Assembly (NCBI RefSeq): GCF_042680725.1
Contig: NZ_JBHUEK010000018.1
Span: forward strand, 248,001-312,000
Length of the DNA: 64,000 bases
Reading direction: 5' to 3'
Source of the DNA: Ferdinandcohnia salidurans
GTDB lineage: Bacteria; Bacillota; Bacilli; Bacillales; Bacillaceae_L
Part shown: positions 18,603-26,823 of the stretch, one piece after another
Layout of the letters: each line of letters starts with the position of its first letter
How positions within the stretch are numbered: position 1 is the first letter of the stretch
Program-made: the position numbers and the translations under genes
The notes under the pieces: generated by a model
Told to the model about the DNA's origin: nothing
Database searches by the model: none
The model's input: the letters and a program-made list of their open reading frames with translations, nothing else

Positions 18603-18632
18603 AAGGCTCGGCGACCTTCGCGAGCCTTTTTT
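18603..18632 (+). terminator. Second hairpin before the thioesterase gene
   Basis: AAGGCTCG (18603-18610) pairs with CGAGCCTT (18621-18628) and runs into TTTT. It leaves only a short leader for the thioesterase gene. Confidence 0.7.
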
Positions 18633-18651
18633 AACACTAGGGGGATGAAAT

Positions 18652-19101
18652 GTGAGATCGAATGAATTTCAAGTTATTGTTAACTGGGGAGACACAGATA
18701 AAGCGGGTATTGTATACTACCCAAATTACTTTAAATGGTTTGACATCGCGGGTCACCAATTTTTTAGAAGCTGTGGCTTGTCACCAAACACTTTAGAAGA
18801 AGAACGTCAAATTATCCTGCCAATGCTTGATGCAAGATGTAGCTTTGAAAAAACATTATTATATGATGATATTATTACCATTAAAACGCAGGTTGAAGAG
18901 ATTAAAACAAAGACAATCAAGCTACGGCATGAGGTATATAGAGGGGAAACACGTACTGGACATGGATATGAAATTAGAGGGTGGGTAAAACAAACGCCTA
19001 CTGAAATTAAAGCGGTTCCAATACCAGATGACGTATTAGCCATTCTTAAAGAAGGCCTCCACACAAATGAATCAGGAAAAAGACCACTTTTTAATGCATA
19101 A
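18652..19101 (+). CDS. Hotdog-fold acyl-CoA thioesterase (4-hydroxybenzoyl-CoA thioesterase family)
   Basis: A 149-residue hotdog thioesterase. The motif WGDTDKAGIVYYPNYFKWFD near residues 12-31 is the YbgC/4-hydroxybenzoyl-CoA thioesterase signature with its catalytic aspartate. In phenylacetate loci the PaaI thioesterase rescues CoA from dead-end intermediates, and this enzyme may do the same here, although it belongs to a different hotdog branch. The start is GTG 18652, about eight bases after AGGGGG; the nearby ATG at 18645 is out of frame. It is followed after 65 bases by paaX and may be co-transcribed with it. Confidence 0.82.
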   Translation: MRSNEFQVIVNWGDTDKAGIVYYPNYFKWFDIAGHQFFRSCGLSPNTLEEERQIILPMLDARCSFEKTLLYDDIITIKTQVEEIKTKTIKLRHEVYRGETRTGHGYEIRGWVKQTPTEIKAVPIPDDVLAILKEGLHTNESGKRPLFNA

Positions 19102-19166
19102 TCTCCAAAATCCTCTATAATGAAAGTAAAAATATTGAAAAATAATAATAAGAGTGGTGACGTTCG

Positions 19167-20039
19167 ATGAAACCAAGGTCCTTAATGTTTACATTATATG
19201 GTGAATATATTAAATATTATGGAGGAGAAATTTGGGTAGGTAGCTTAATTGAATTAATGAAACAGTTTGGGATCTCCGAATCGTCTGTAAGAGGCGCGTT
19301 ATTTCGGATGGTCCAAAATAATTTACTGGAAGTACGAAAAGTAGGAAAGAAAAGCTATTATTCCGCAACATCAAAAGGTCGAGTTGATGAGGGGGTAAAT
19401 AGGGTATATGCCACTCAAAACCACATTTGGGATCAGCAGTGGAGAATACTTACATATTCGTTTCCTGAGGAAAAGCGAGAGATTCGAAATAAAATTCGCA
19501 AAGAACTGATTTGGACCGGATTTGGCAACCTTACGAATAGTACATTGGTGACGCCTAATCCAGTTGAGGACCAAGTGACAGAAATGATTAAGGCAAACGG
19601 AATTGAGGAATATGTGTTTTTATTTACGTCATCCTCAATTGTTTCCCATGATAACCAAAGTATCATCGATATCGGTTGGGATTTAAATTTGGTGAAAGAT
19701 GAATATCAAACTTTTATTGATAAGTTTACACCTAAATTTGAGGAACTTCGTGAAAAGGCATTAAACAACACTTTAAAGGATGAGGAATGTTTTATTGAGA
19801 AAACGGTGTTGGTGCATGAGTATCGGAAATTCCTCTTCCAGGATCCAGGTTTCCCAAGAGATTTACTACCAGAAGGATGGATTGGCATAAAGGCTCGAGA
19901 GTTATTCTGGAATATACATCAGCTTTTATCTATTCCATCAATCCGTTATTTTGAGTCTGTCTTTGAGGGAGCTCCAGATCGTGAAATCCATATTGAACGC
20001 GATAAAGCAATTAATCCTTTTGGAGAAATCTACATTTAA
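19167..20039 (+). CDS. paaX: PaaX family transcriptional repressor
   Basis: A 290-residue GntR-related repressor of phenylacetate-type catabolic genes; the E. coli protein is released from DNA by phenylacetyl-CoA. It begins KPRSLMFTLYGEYIKYYGGEIW, the PaaX start, followed by a winged-helix domain (to about residue 75, with SESSVRGALFRMVQNNLL as recognition region), a middle domain with DQQWRILTYSFPEEKREIR, and the C-terminal domain containing GFPRDLLPEGWIGIKA. The length is normal. Start ATG 19167 has AGAGTGGTGA upstream. It is followed 12 bases later by the MBL gene. The likely targets are the 24-bp elements listed here. The ligand may be an aroyl-CoA. Confidence 0.92.
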   Translation: MKPRSLMFTLYGEYIKYYGGEIWVGSLIELMKQFGISESSVRGALFRMVQNNLLEVRKVGKKSYYSATSKGRVDEGVNRVYATQNHIWDQQWRILTYSFPEEKREIRNKIRKELIWTGFGNLTNSTLVTPNPVEDQVTEMIKANGIEEYVFLFTSSSIVSHDNQSIIDIGWDLNLVKDEYQTFIDKFTPKFEELREKALNNTLKDEECFIEKTVLVHEYRKFLFQDPGFPRDLLPEGWIGIKARELFWNIHQLLSIPSIRYFESVFEGAPDREIHIERDKAINPFGEIYI

Positions 20040-20051
20040 CAGGGGTGAGCC

Positions 20052-21011
20052 ATGAATATTGAAAAAATTGAATTTGGCGGCTATCGGATTGGGATTCCAG
20101 TTCCGTTTCCGATGAAGTATGTTTACTGTTATCTTTTTAAACAAAATGATGGCTATTGTCTGATTGATGTAGGGTTAAATTACTCTGCTGCACGAGATGC
20201 TTGGCAAGAGGTTTTTGATCACTTAGGAATTACTTTTGGTGATGTTCATACAATTTTTCTAACACACTTCCATCCAGATCACTCTGGTCTTTCCGGCTGG
20301 ATGCAAGAACAAACCGGTGCTGATCTTTTTATGAATGAAGTGGATGCAGCTATGATTGAGCGTGTATGGGGTGACGGTAGCGAACAAGTTGCAAGAATGA
20401 AAGAAATGGTTTTGCAGCATGGAGTTCCTGAAGATTTAGCTGATGGAATCGCTGACCATATGGATAAATTACATAAGAATGTTCTCCCACTACCTGTTGT
20501 AAAACCGATTGGAGTTACAATTGAATTTGGTGATCAACAATGGTCTGTGATCCACACGCCTGGACATAGTGAGGGTCATGTTTGTTTTTTTCATGAAAAA
20601 GAAGGTGTCTTAATTGGCGGCGATCATATTCTCGAAAGAATCACACCAAATATTAGTGTATGGCCCGGTGCTAGCCAGCATCCATTACATGAATATATTG
20701 ATTCATTACGTAAAGTTAGGAAATATCCGATAAAAAAAATATACTCTGCCCATCATTCACCGGTTCTAAACGTAACTGAAAGAATTGACGAGCTCATCCA
20801 ACATCACGAAGAGCGTCTCGATTATATTGAAAGTTTGGCCGACAATAAAACGACATATGAGATTGCCAAGGTTTTGTTCTCCCACAGAGAACTCAACCCT
20901 CACCAATGGCGTTTTGCAATTGCAGAAACAATTGCGCACTTAAACTATCTAGAACGCGAAGGCCGAGTTGCGAAAATTAAGCAAGATCCTATAATTTATG
21001 TTCAAAGTTGA
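20052..21011 (+). CDS. MBL-fold metallohydrolase linked to paaX
   Basis: A 319-residue metallo-beta-lactamase-fold hydrolase. Zinc-site residues are in LTHFHPDHSG (His72, His74, Asp76, His77), with further ligands in TPGHSEGH, the aspartate in IGGDHIL and a late histidine in YSAHHSP. A C-terminal helical part (about 240-319) carries a winged-helix-like segment, as in glyoxalase II/LACTB2-like hydrolases. It sits 12 bases after paaX with AGGGGTGAG as ribosome site, so it is in the same transcript. A thioester hydrolase acting on a pathway CoA ester fits the context, but the substrate is not shown by sequence. Confidence 0.82.
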   Translation: MNIEKIEFGGYRIGIPVPFPMKYVYCYLFKQNDGYCLIDVGLNYSAARDAWQEVFDHLGITFGDVHTIFLTHFHPDHSGLSGWMQEQTGADLFMNEVDAAMIERVWGDGSEQVARMKEMVLQHGVPEDLADGIADHMDKLHKNVLPLPVVKPIGVTIEFGDQQWSVIHTPGHSEGHVCFFHEKEGVLIGGDHILERITPNISVWPGASQHPLHEYIDSLRKVRKYPIKKIYSAHHSPVLNVTERIDELIQHHEERLDYIESLADNKTTYEIAKVLFSHRELNPHQWRFAIAETIAHLNYLEREGRVAKIKQDPIIYVQS

Positions 21012-21050
21012 AACAATACTAGTAAAATATCAAATATAGATTAGGTAGGA

Positions 21051-21089
21051 AACCCAAGATTGTTAGTAAAATAGCAATCTTGGGTTTTT
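21051..21089 (+). terminator. Terminator after the paaX operon
   Basis: AACCCAAGATTG and CAATCTTGGGTT form a perfect 12-pair stem followed by TTTG. Confidence 0.9.
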
Positions 21090-21141
21090 GTTTTGGATAG
21101 AATTTTGAGTGAAGACCTGAACGGCAAGGTTACTCGTTCAG

Positions 21142-21520
21142 AAAGTCCTTCATAACCGTGATGAAGGACTGTGCGGGGTGAGTGCGTGCAAGTAAAGTCC
21201 TTCATAGCTTTGATGAAGGCCCATACTGAGCCAGTGTATGCAAGTAAAGTCCTTCACCCCGCCGATGAAGGGGAAAACGCAGGTGATCCACGTACGAAAT
21301 CCTCTTCATAGACTTGATGAAGAGGAAAGCGATTCGATAATCCACATCAAATCCCTTTCATATCCTGTATGAAGAGGAAACCCCAGCGACCTTCAGCCCC
21401 AAATCCTCTTCATAACCCCAATGAAGAGGAAACCCCGGTAACTTCCCATGCCCAATCCCCTTCATAACCCAAATGAAGAGGAAACCATCGCAATCCCAAG
21501 CCCCAAATCCCCTTCATCCC
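21142..21520. repeat. 52-bp period hairpin repeat array 2 (about 8 units)
   Basis: The array fills the space between the paaX-operon terminator and the paaA promoter. Early units have AGTCCTTCAT/ATGAAGG hairpins. Later units have CCTCTTCAT or CCCCTTCAT/ATGAAGAGG hairpins followed by AAACC. The period is 52 bp. A proline-rich open frame near its end is a by-product. Confidence 0.8.
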
Positions 21521-21628
21521 CAGAACAACCCACTACTATCGCACCAACCCCCGAGCATAAAATACAACAATCCACATCATCATCTATTACGAATTTAAAT
21601 TTAACGTCTAAAAAACATTATAAAAATG

Positions 21629-21692
21629 TTGACAAACAATTTAAAATATTCTATATTACATATTATAAACGATAGTTAAAAAAACGTAATAC
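21629..21692 (+). promoter_or_regulatory. paaA promoter with candidate PaaX operator
   Basis: A perfect TTGACA (21629-21634) and TATATT (21652-21657) are 17 bases apart. The 24-bp element (21669-21692, CGATAG then AAAACGTAATAC) begins 11 bases after the -10, exactly as in front of hydratase 1. Twenty-one of 24 positions agree between the two elements. Confidence 0.8.
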
Positions 21693-21708
21693 AAAGAGGT
21701 GTTCATTG

Positions 21709-22650
21709 ATGAGTATAAAAGAGGCTGAGGTATTACTTGAAAAGGTTCAAAATGGATTTATTGTTGAGCGCATGGAGGATATGAATGACGAATATTTGAA
21801 AGCGCTAAAACAAACACTCGCGATTGTAGGAGATACAGAACTTCTTAGTGTCCCACCATTATTAACAGTCTACGATCAAGCCCCAAACTTAAACTATAAA
21901 ATTACCGCTCTAGCAGTTATGCAAGATGAAATCGGTCATGCTCATATCGCTTACCGTTTGCTGGAAGACCTTGGTGAAGATATTGATGAAATGCTCTACC
22001 GTCGACCAGCCAACCGATGGAAAAATCCGTACGCGTTTGATTTTAAATTAGACAACTGGGTTGAATTAGGCGTCTTTAACGGACTATTTGATCGTTCAGG
22101 ATATACGCTGTTAGGTGATGCATACGAACACACTTCCTATGGACCTTGGAAGCGTGCACTTGTAAAGGTTGATAAAGAGGAATTATTCCACCTTCGTAAT
22201 GGTGAAATCATTATGAAAAATGCGATGAAGAATCAAGAAACGGCAAAACAAGTACAAGAAGCGGTGGATTGGATGTTCTTAATGGCACTCGAGTTCTTCG
22301 GTGTTGCAGATAATCTTAAGAGCCGTTCGGCGCAATTGGATTATCGATTAAAAGGGCGAACCAATGATGAACTAAGACAAAAATGGTTATCAACGGCTGT
22401 TCCGTTCTGTGAGTCAATCGGTGTGAAAGTTCCAGCTCATTACGATGAAGACCAAGGAAAATATGTTATTGAAGTACCATTCCCTTGTAAATTTGATGCA
22501 GAAAATAAGAAATGGTTAACAGACCAACCGGATACATGGGAAGGTGCAATCGAGCGCTTTAAGCAAAGAGGTCCTCAGAACCAAGAATTTGTTACTCGCA
22601 TCCAAAAGGGAGTTTGGGAGTTAGAAGCAATGAGAGCAGAGGAGGCATAA
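21709..22650 (+). CDS. paaA: PaaA-like ring-1,2-epoxidase catalytic subunit
   Basis: A 313-residue diiron subunit of the PaaABC(E)-type oxygenase that epoxidises an aromatic CoA ester, classically phenylacetyl-CoA. Iron ligands are suggested by a glutamate in GDTELLSVP, by MQDEIGH and by KEELFH; the late block TNDELRQKW matches E. coli PaaA closely. Overall the resemblance is moderate, and the FGPND segment I recall from E. coli PaaA reads FGVADN here. The substrate may therefore differ, for example benzoyl-CoA. ATG 21709 has AGAGGTG eight bases upstream. It is the first gene of a tightly packed operon running to the aldehyde dehydrogenase. Confidence 0.88.
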   Translation: MSIKEAEVLLEKVQNGFIVERMEDMNDEYLKALKQTLAIVGDTELLSVPPLLTVYDQAPNLNYKITALAVMQDEIGHAHIAYRLLEDLGEDIDEMLYRRPANRWKNPYAFDFKLDNWVELGVFNGLFDRSGYTLLGDAYEHTSYGPWKRALVKVDKEELFHLRNGEIIMKNAMKNQETAKQVQEAVDWMFLMALEFFGVADNLKSRSAQLDYRLKGRTNDELRQKWLSTAVPFCESIGVKVPAHYDEDQGKYVIEVPFPCKFDAENKKWLTDQPDTWEGAIERFKQRGPQNQEFVTRIQKGVWELEAMRAEEA

Positions 22651-22652
22651 AC

Positions 22653-22985
22653 ATGAGTGGAATTATCCAAAAAGAACAAACAACAACAAAGTATTGGGAT
22701 GCTCTTAAAGAAGTAATGGATCCTGAGTTTCCAATCAGTGTTGTGGATATGGGGCTAATTTATAATATTACCCAAAACGAAAGTGAATTAGAAGTTGAAA
22801 TGACATACACCTCCACTGGTTGCGCTTGTATGCAGTGGATTGAAAACGATATCAAAGAACGTTTATTGAAAGAAGAAGAGGTGGATGAAGTTAAGATTCA
22901 GGTTGTTTGGGATCCACCTTGGACAACAGCTAACCTAAGCGAAGAAGGAAAGAAAAAATTAAAGCACTGGGGGGTAAGTTCATGA
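22653..22985 (+). CDS. paaD: PaaD N-terminal (MIP18/DUF59) domain as a separate protein
   Basis: A 110-residue protein holding only the MIP18-like domain of PaaD, which in other bacteria supports iron-cluster or diiron assembly of the epoxidase. It shows DPEFPISVVDMGLIYNI and the cysteine segment TSTGCACMQWIENDI, then VVWDPPWTTANLSEEGK. Standard PaaD is about 165 residues and ends with a zinc ribbon. Here the protein stops after the first domain, and a zinc-ribbon ORF occurs separately at 23831. Start at ATG 22653, with GAGGAGG upstream, two bases after the paaA stop. The next start overlaps its stop as ATGA. Confidence 0.88.
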   Translation: MSGIIQKEQTTTKYWDALKEVMDPEFPISVVDMGLIYNITQNESELEVEMTYTSTGCACMQWIENDIKERLLKEEEVDEVKIQVVWDPPWTTANLSEEGKKKLKHWGVSS

Positions 22986-23206
22986 CAGTAGACGTTGCAA
23001 AAAAACATGATTACCTTCTTCTCACTCGAATCAATCGTGGAGATGAACTTATTCATGTGGGAACATTCAAGGCAGTTAATGATGATTTAGCAAAGATTTA
23101 TGCACAACATATTTATGACGAAGAAGACTGGGTAGAAATGTATGTTGTTAAAAAAGAAGCTCTTGTTTGTGTTCGAAGCCCAGAACCATTATTCGCAAAG
23201 GAGTGA
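22982..23206 (+). CDS. paaB: PaaB-like epoxidase small subunit
   Basis: A 74-residue protein matching PaaB, the small non-catalytic subunit that bridges PaaAC heterodimers. The segment HVGTFKAVNDDLAKIYAQH followed by VEMYVVKKEAL corresponds to the HVGSLHA...WVVKA part of E. coli PaaB. It is about 20 residues shorter than the E. coli protein, mainly at the C-terminus. Its start overlaps the stop of the preceding gene (ATGA), so translation is coupled. The gene order A-D-B-C differs from the A-B-C-D order of E. coli. Confidence 0.85.
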   Translation: MTVDVAKKHDYLLLTRINRGDELIHVGTFKAVNDDLAKIYAQHIYDEEDWVEMYVVKKEALVCVRSPEPLFAKE

Positions 23207-23211
23207 GACTG

Positions 23212-23841
23212 ATGTCTAAGGAACATATTTCGTTAGTAGAACTTGGTGAAACAATTGCTGATAATAAATTTATTTTAGGTGACCGATTAGTTGAAATTGG
23301 TATCAGCGGACCAACTTTAGAAGGAACGCTTTCATCGATTGCAATGGCACAGCAGGAACTAGGACATTCAAGACTGCTTTATCGCTGGGTGGCAGATTTA
23401 TCAGGTGTTAAGTCGGAAGTAAAACATCAAACCGGAAAAGCATTTCAACAGAATGTTGAAATTGGGAATTGGATTGAACTTATCGCTGGAATTTACGTAA
23501 CAAACGTAGCAGTTGACCTCGTTATGAAAGCCATGATTGAAGCGAATAATCCAAATGTGAATCCTCCTTTTACCAAAATGCTAAAGGAGCAGCAAGAACA
23601 TCTCATTTATTCACAGAGCTGGTGTGAGCAGCTTCTACTCGATAAAGGGTCAATCCCGAGAAGAACGAAAGAGGCTATTACAAAAACAGCGCAAGAAGCG
23701 AAGGAATGGTTAATTAAAGTAGAAAATGATATGTATTTCGTCACTGAAAATATCATTCCAAAGGATGCTAGATTGGTAGAGCAATTCGATGCAACGCTCG
23801 GGGAAGTCTTAAAGGATGTGGCAAAGCAACATGTCGGCTAA
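23212..23841 (+). CDS. paaC: PaaC-like epoxidase structural subunit
   Basis: A 209-residue PaaC-like protein, partner of PaaA. Start at ATG 23212 after AAGGAGTG. The alignable blocks are LGDRLVEIG, LSSIAMAQQELGHSRLLYRW, KEQQEHLIYSQSWCEQLL and ATLGEVLKD. In E. coli PaaC the first metal-motif position reads like LLGQ and no iron is bound. Here it reads ELGH, an intact E-x-x-H, while the second (EQQEH) lacks the exact spacing. The protein is about 40 residues shorter than E. coli PaaC, lacking the C-terminal end. Its last 11 bases overlap the start of the zinc-ribbon ORF. Confidence 0.85.
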   Translation: MSKEHISLVELGETIADNKFILGDRLVEIGISGPTLEGTLSSIAMAQQELGHSRLLYRWVADLSGVKSEVKHQTGKAFQQNVEIGNWIELIAGIYVTNVAVDLVMKAMIEANNPNVNPPFTKMLKEQQEHLIYSQSWCEQLLLDKGSIPRRTKEAITKTAQEAKEWLIKVENDMYFVTENIIPKDARLVEQFDATLGEVLKDVAKQHVG

Positions 23842-23995
23842 AAAAGAGAACGCTCAATGTTCATTTTGCTCATCTGAAGATGTAAAGAAGATTTCATCCT
23901 TTGGTACAGCCCAATTAGTTCGACAATACTATTGTAATGAGTGTAAAAGTGTATTCGAATACATTCGATGGCAAAAGGAAGACGCGGCTAAGTAG
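23831..23995 (+). CDS. PaaD C-terminal zinc-ribbon as a separate 54-residue protein
   Basis: This small ORF begins inside the last codons of paaC (11-base overlap) and ends 15 bases before the dehydrogenase. It reads MSAKKENAQCSFCSSEDV, then SSFGTAQLVRQYYCNECKSVF. Two CxxC pairs form a zinc ribbon, and the SSFGTA...YYCNECKSVFEY block matches the C-terminal domain of full-length PaaD. Together with 22653-22985 it would make up a complete PaaD in two chains. AAGGATG lies about 15 bases upstream, and coupling to paaC is likely. It is too short for many gene callers. Confidence 0.8.
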   Translation: MSAKKENAQCSFCSSEDVKKISSFGTAQLVRQYYCNECKSVFEYIRWQKEDAAK

Positions 23996-24010
23996 AAAGG
24001 ATCGAATATT

Positions 24011-24871
24011 ATGCAGCAAATAAAAACAGTAGGTGTAATAGGTTCCGGAACAATGGGGGCAGGGATTGCTCAATTACTCGTCCTAAACGGATACCCTGTC
24101 ATTCTTTTTGATATCGATGAAGCAACTGTAACACGTGCGAAAGAGGCAATAGAATCAAAGTTAAATAGATTAGTAGTCAAAGAAAAAATTACCCATGCCA
24201 CATCAGAACAAGCAAAAGAGAACTTAGGGATTACAACGGATATGAACTCATTTGCCGATTGCCAATTGGTCATTGAGGCAGCGCCAGAAAGGTTGGAAAT
24301 TAAACGGTCCATCTTTTCACAACTGGAAGACATCTGTTCGAAAGATTCGATATTGGCGTCGAATACTTCCTCACTTTCGATTACAGAAATTTCAGGTCAA
24401 AGCGCAAATCCAGAACGAATCGCAGGCTTGCACTTTTTCAATCCGGCACCAATCATGCCGCTTGTTGAAGTAGTGAAAGGGTTAAAAACAGCTTCCTCAA
24501 CTGTTGAAACTCTTGTGCAATTTGCCCAAACCATTAATAAAAGTCCTGTGATGTGTAAGGATACCCCAGGTTTTATTGTGAATCGAGTGGCACGACCATT
24601 TTATAATGAAGCATTGCGAATTATGAATGATAAGATTGCTACGCCAAGTCAAATCGACCGAATTATGAAGAATGCCGGCAATTTTAAGATGGGGCCATTT
24701 GAATTGCAGGACCTCATCGGAATCGATATCAATTTTGCGACGACAAAATCTGTATATGAAGGATTTCACGGAGAAAGCAGATTCCGCCCTCATTACTACC
24801 AAGAGCGGATGGTCCAATCAGGTAGCTTAGGAAGAAAAACAAAAGGAGGGTTCTTTGATTATGACAATTAA
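24011..24871 (+). CDS. paaH: 3-hydroxyacyl-CoA dehydrogenase (PaaH type)
   Basis: A 286-residue NAD-dependent dehydrogenase that would oxidise 3-hydroxyadipyl-CoA to 3-oxoadipyl-CoA. The Rossmann motif GSGTMG is at residues 11-16. The catalytic pair is His141 and Glu153 in HFFNPAPIMPLVEVV, the catalytic Asn191 is in GFIVNR, and the SNTSS serine motif is present. Length and residues are those of active family members. AAAGGATCG precedes the ATG. It ends with GRKTKGGFFDYDN and overlaps the start of the next gene by 11 bases. Confidence 0.9.
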   Translation: MQQIKTVGVIGSGTMGAGIAQLLVLNGYPVILFDIDEATVTRAKEAIESKLNRLVVKEKITHATSEQAKENLGITTDMNSFADCQLVIEAAPERLEIKRSIFSQLEDICSKDSILASNTSSLSITEISGQSANPERIAGLHFFNPAPIMPLVEVVKGLKTASSTVETLVQFAQTINKSPVMCKDTPGFIVNRVARPFYNEALRIMNDKIATPSQIDRIMKNAGNFKMGPFELQDLIGIDINFATTKSVYEGFHGESRFRPHYYQERMVQSGSLGRKTKGGFFDYDN

Positions 24872-25610
24872 AACAGTCGCTATCATAGGAGATAACCTTA
24901 TTGCAAAAGAACTCTCCAACTCTTTTCAAGCCAACCCACGTGTTCATTTGGTTGATGCGAAAGCTTTGAATGATCAGGTGGATGTCGTCATTGAAACGAT
25001 GAATCTGGATAAGAAAGAAAAGAGACGTAGAATCGGGGAAATTGAGGCAAGTGTTTCACCTACTACATTGATTTTATCAACTACCCTTGGCGTGACAGCG
25101 ACTGAGGTTGCTTCATGGCTTTTTCAACCTGAAAGATTAATAGGATTTGGGACTTTCGCTAATTTTAGAAAGGGCAGCTTAATTGAAGTGGCATTGCCAT
25201 TGCAAGCTGATGCAAGTTATCTTCAAGCTGCCACAGATACTTTTTCATTCATTAATCAGGATATTGAGGTTGTTGAGGATGAGGTAGGATTTGTATTCCC
25301 AAGGATTTTATCAATGATTATTAATGAAGCGGCCTATGCATTATCAGAGCAAACGGCAGAGGCTGAGGCAATTGATGTTGCGATGAAAAAAGGCACAAAT
25401 TATCCAATGGGTCCGCTTGAGTGGGCACGAGAAATTGGGCTAGATGATATCTTTGCAGTGTTGAGTGGATTATATCGTGAATTAGGGGAGGAGCGTTATC
25501 GCCCAGCTCCACTTATTCGAAAGCTTGTGTATGCAGGTTGGATTGGTGGAGAAACCGATAAATGCTTTTACCATTATCAAAACCGCAAAAATAAGGAGCT
25601 TTCAGTATGA
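24861..25610 (+). CDS. Degenerate 3-hydroxyacyl-CoA dehydrogenase paralogue, probable pseudoenzyme
   Basis: A 249-residue protein built like the preceding dehydrogenase but with a shortened Rossmann part and lost active-site residues. The nucleotide motif reads GDNLIA instead of GxGxxG. The stretch aligned without gaps to HFFNPAPIMPLVEVV has Gly97 in place of the catalytic histidine (Glu109 is kept), and GFIVNR reads GFVFPR, so the catalytic asparagine is proline. The C-terminal domain (NYPMGPLEWAREIGLDDI) is well kept. It is in frame, with GGAGGG before ATG 24861, so it is not simply decaying. A dimer partner or substrate-binding role is conceivable. Confidence 0.82.
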   Translation: MTIKTVAIIGDNLIAKELSNSFQANPRVHLVDAKALNDQVDVVIETMNLDKKEKRRRIGEIEASVSPTTLILSTTLGVTATEVASWLFQPERLIGFGTFANFRKGSLIEVALPLQADASYLQAATDTFSFINQDIEVVEDEVGFVFPRILSMIINEAAYALSEQTAEAEAIDVAMKKGTNYPMGPLEWAREIGLDDIFAVLSGLYRELGEERYRPAPLIRKLVYAGWIGGETDKCFYHYQNRKNKELSV

Positions 25611-26806
25611 GAGAAGCTGTCATAATTGATGCAGTTCGTACACCAATAGGAAAACTTAACGGTTCGCTTACGAGTGTACGACCTGATGATCTTGCAGCCC
25701 ATGTAATCAAGCAATTAATGGCTCGCGTTGACCTGGATTCGACTCTAGTTGAAGATGTGTTATTCGGTTGTGCGAATCAAGCAGGTGAAGATAATCGAAA
25801 TGTTGCAAGAATGGGATTGTTATTAGCCGGGCTTCCTATTTCGATTCCAGGAGTAACGGTTAATAGACTTTGTGGTTCAGGATTAGAGGCAGTTAATCAG
25901 GCATCCGCTGCGATTAAGTCAGGCTTAGGAGATGTCTTTATTGCAGGAGGAACGGAAAGTATGACCCGTGCTCCGTATGTAATGATGAAACCTCAAGTTA
26001 CAAGTGCAAAGGGGAATCAAACTTTGCATGACACAATGCTAGGATGGCGTCTTGTGAATCCAGCTATGAATGAAATGTATCCTCCAATTAGTTTAGGAGA
26101 AACGGCTGAAAATGTAGCAGAGAAATATGGAATCTCAAGAGCAGAACAAGATGATCTTGCCCTTTCAAGTCAGCAAAAGGCAGCCGCAGCGATTCAAAGT
26201 GGAAGATTTAATGATGAGATTGTGCCCATTGAAATACCACAAAGAAAAGGAGAACCTCTTCTTTTCAGGGAGGATGAACATGTTCGTCCTGGAACCACTT
26301 TGGAAACGCTGTCTAAACTTAAGCCTGTTTTCCGAAAGGACGGTTCGGTTACTGCTGGAAATTCATCTGGTATTAATGATGGATCTAGTGCCATCCTCGT
26401 AATGGAAAAGGAACTTGCAGAAAGACTTGGGTTAAAGCCGATTGCTAGAGTAGTGACATCTGCTGTTAGTGGTGTCCATCCGGACTATATGGGAATTGGC
26501 CCGGTTCCAGCGACAAGAAAAGCATTACAAAGAGCAGGTTTAACTGTTGATAACCTTGATTTGATTGAAATTAATGAAGCATTTGCAGCACAATCTGTTG
26601 CATGTATTAAAGAACTCGAACTAGATATGAATAAAGTGAATGTCAATGGTGGTGCAATTGCTTTAGGCCATCCACTAGGATGCAGTGGTGCGCGTATTGT
26701 TACTACTCTTGTTCATGAGATGCAAAAACGTGATGTACGTTATGGCTTAGCCACTATGTGCATCGGCGTCGGTCAAGGAATCGCGACGATTATAGAGAAA
26801 ATGTAG
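25607..26806 (+). CDS. paaJ: 3-oxoadipyl-CoA/acetyl-CoA acyltransferase (PaaJ-type thiolase)
   Basis: A 399-residue thiolase expected to cleave 3-oxoadipyl-CoA into succinyl-CoA and acetyl-CoA. The nucleophile is Cys89 in NRLCGSGLEAV. The general-base histidine is in GGAIALGHPLGCSGARI, and the second cysteine is in MCIGVGQG, where most thiolases have CxGGGQG. GETAENVAEKYGISR and the NEAFAAQS loop are intact. It is joined to the preceding gene by an ATGA overlap. Family resemblance supports beta-ketoadipyl-CoA thiolase; the chain-length preference is inferred from the locus. Confidence 0.9.
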   Translation: MREAVIIDAVRTPIGKLNGSLTSVRPDDLAAHVIKQLMARVDLDSTLVEDVLFGCANQAGEDNRNVARMGLLLAGLPISIPGVTVNRLCGSGLEAVNQASAAIKSGLGDVFIAGGTESMTRAPYVMMKPQVTSAKGNQTLHDTMLGWRLVNPAMNEMYPPISLGETAENVAEKYGISRAEQDDLALSSQQKAAAAIQSGRFNDEIVPIEIPQRKGEPLLFREDEHVRPGTTLETLSKLKPVFRKDGSVTAGNSSGINDGSSAILVMEKELAERLGLKPIARVVTSAVSGVHPDYMGIGPVPATRKALQRAGLTVDNLDLIEINEAFAAQSVACIKELELDMNKVNVNGGAIALGHPLGCSGARIVTTLVHEMQKRDVRYGLATMCIGVGQGIATIIEKM

Positions 26807-26823
26807 GGAGTGAAACAACATCT

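Noticed and set aside
21448..21675. Proline-rich 75-codon frame at the end of array 2
   Set aside because: It runs from repeat DNA into the paaA promoter and has no ribosome site.
22614..22652. Longer start of the MIP18-domain gene
   Set aside because: The extension overlaps paaA, whereas ATG 22653 has an excellent ribosome site.
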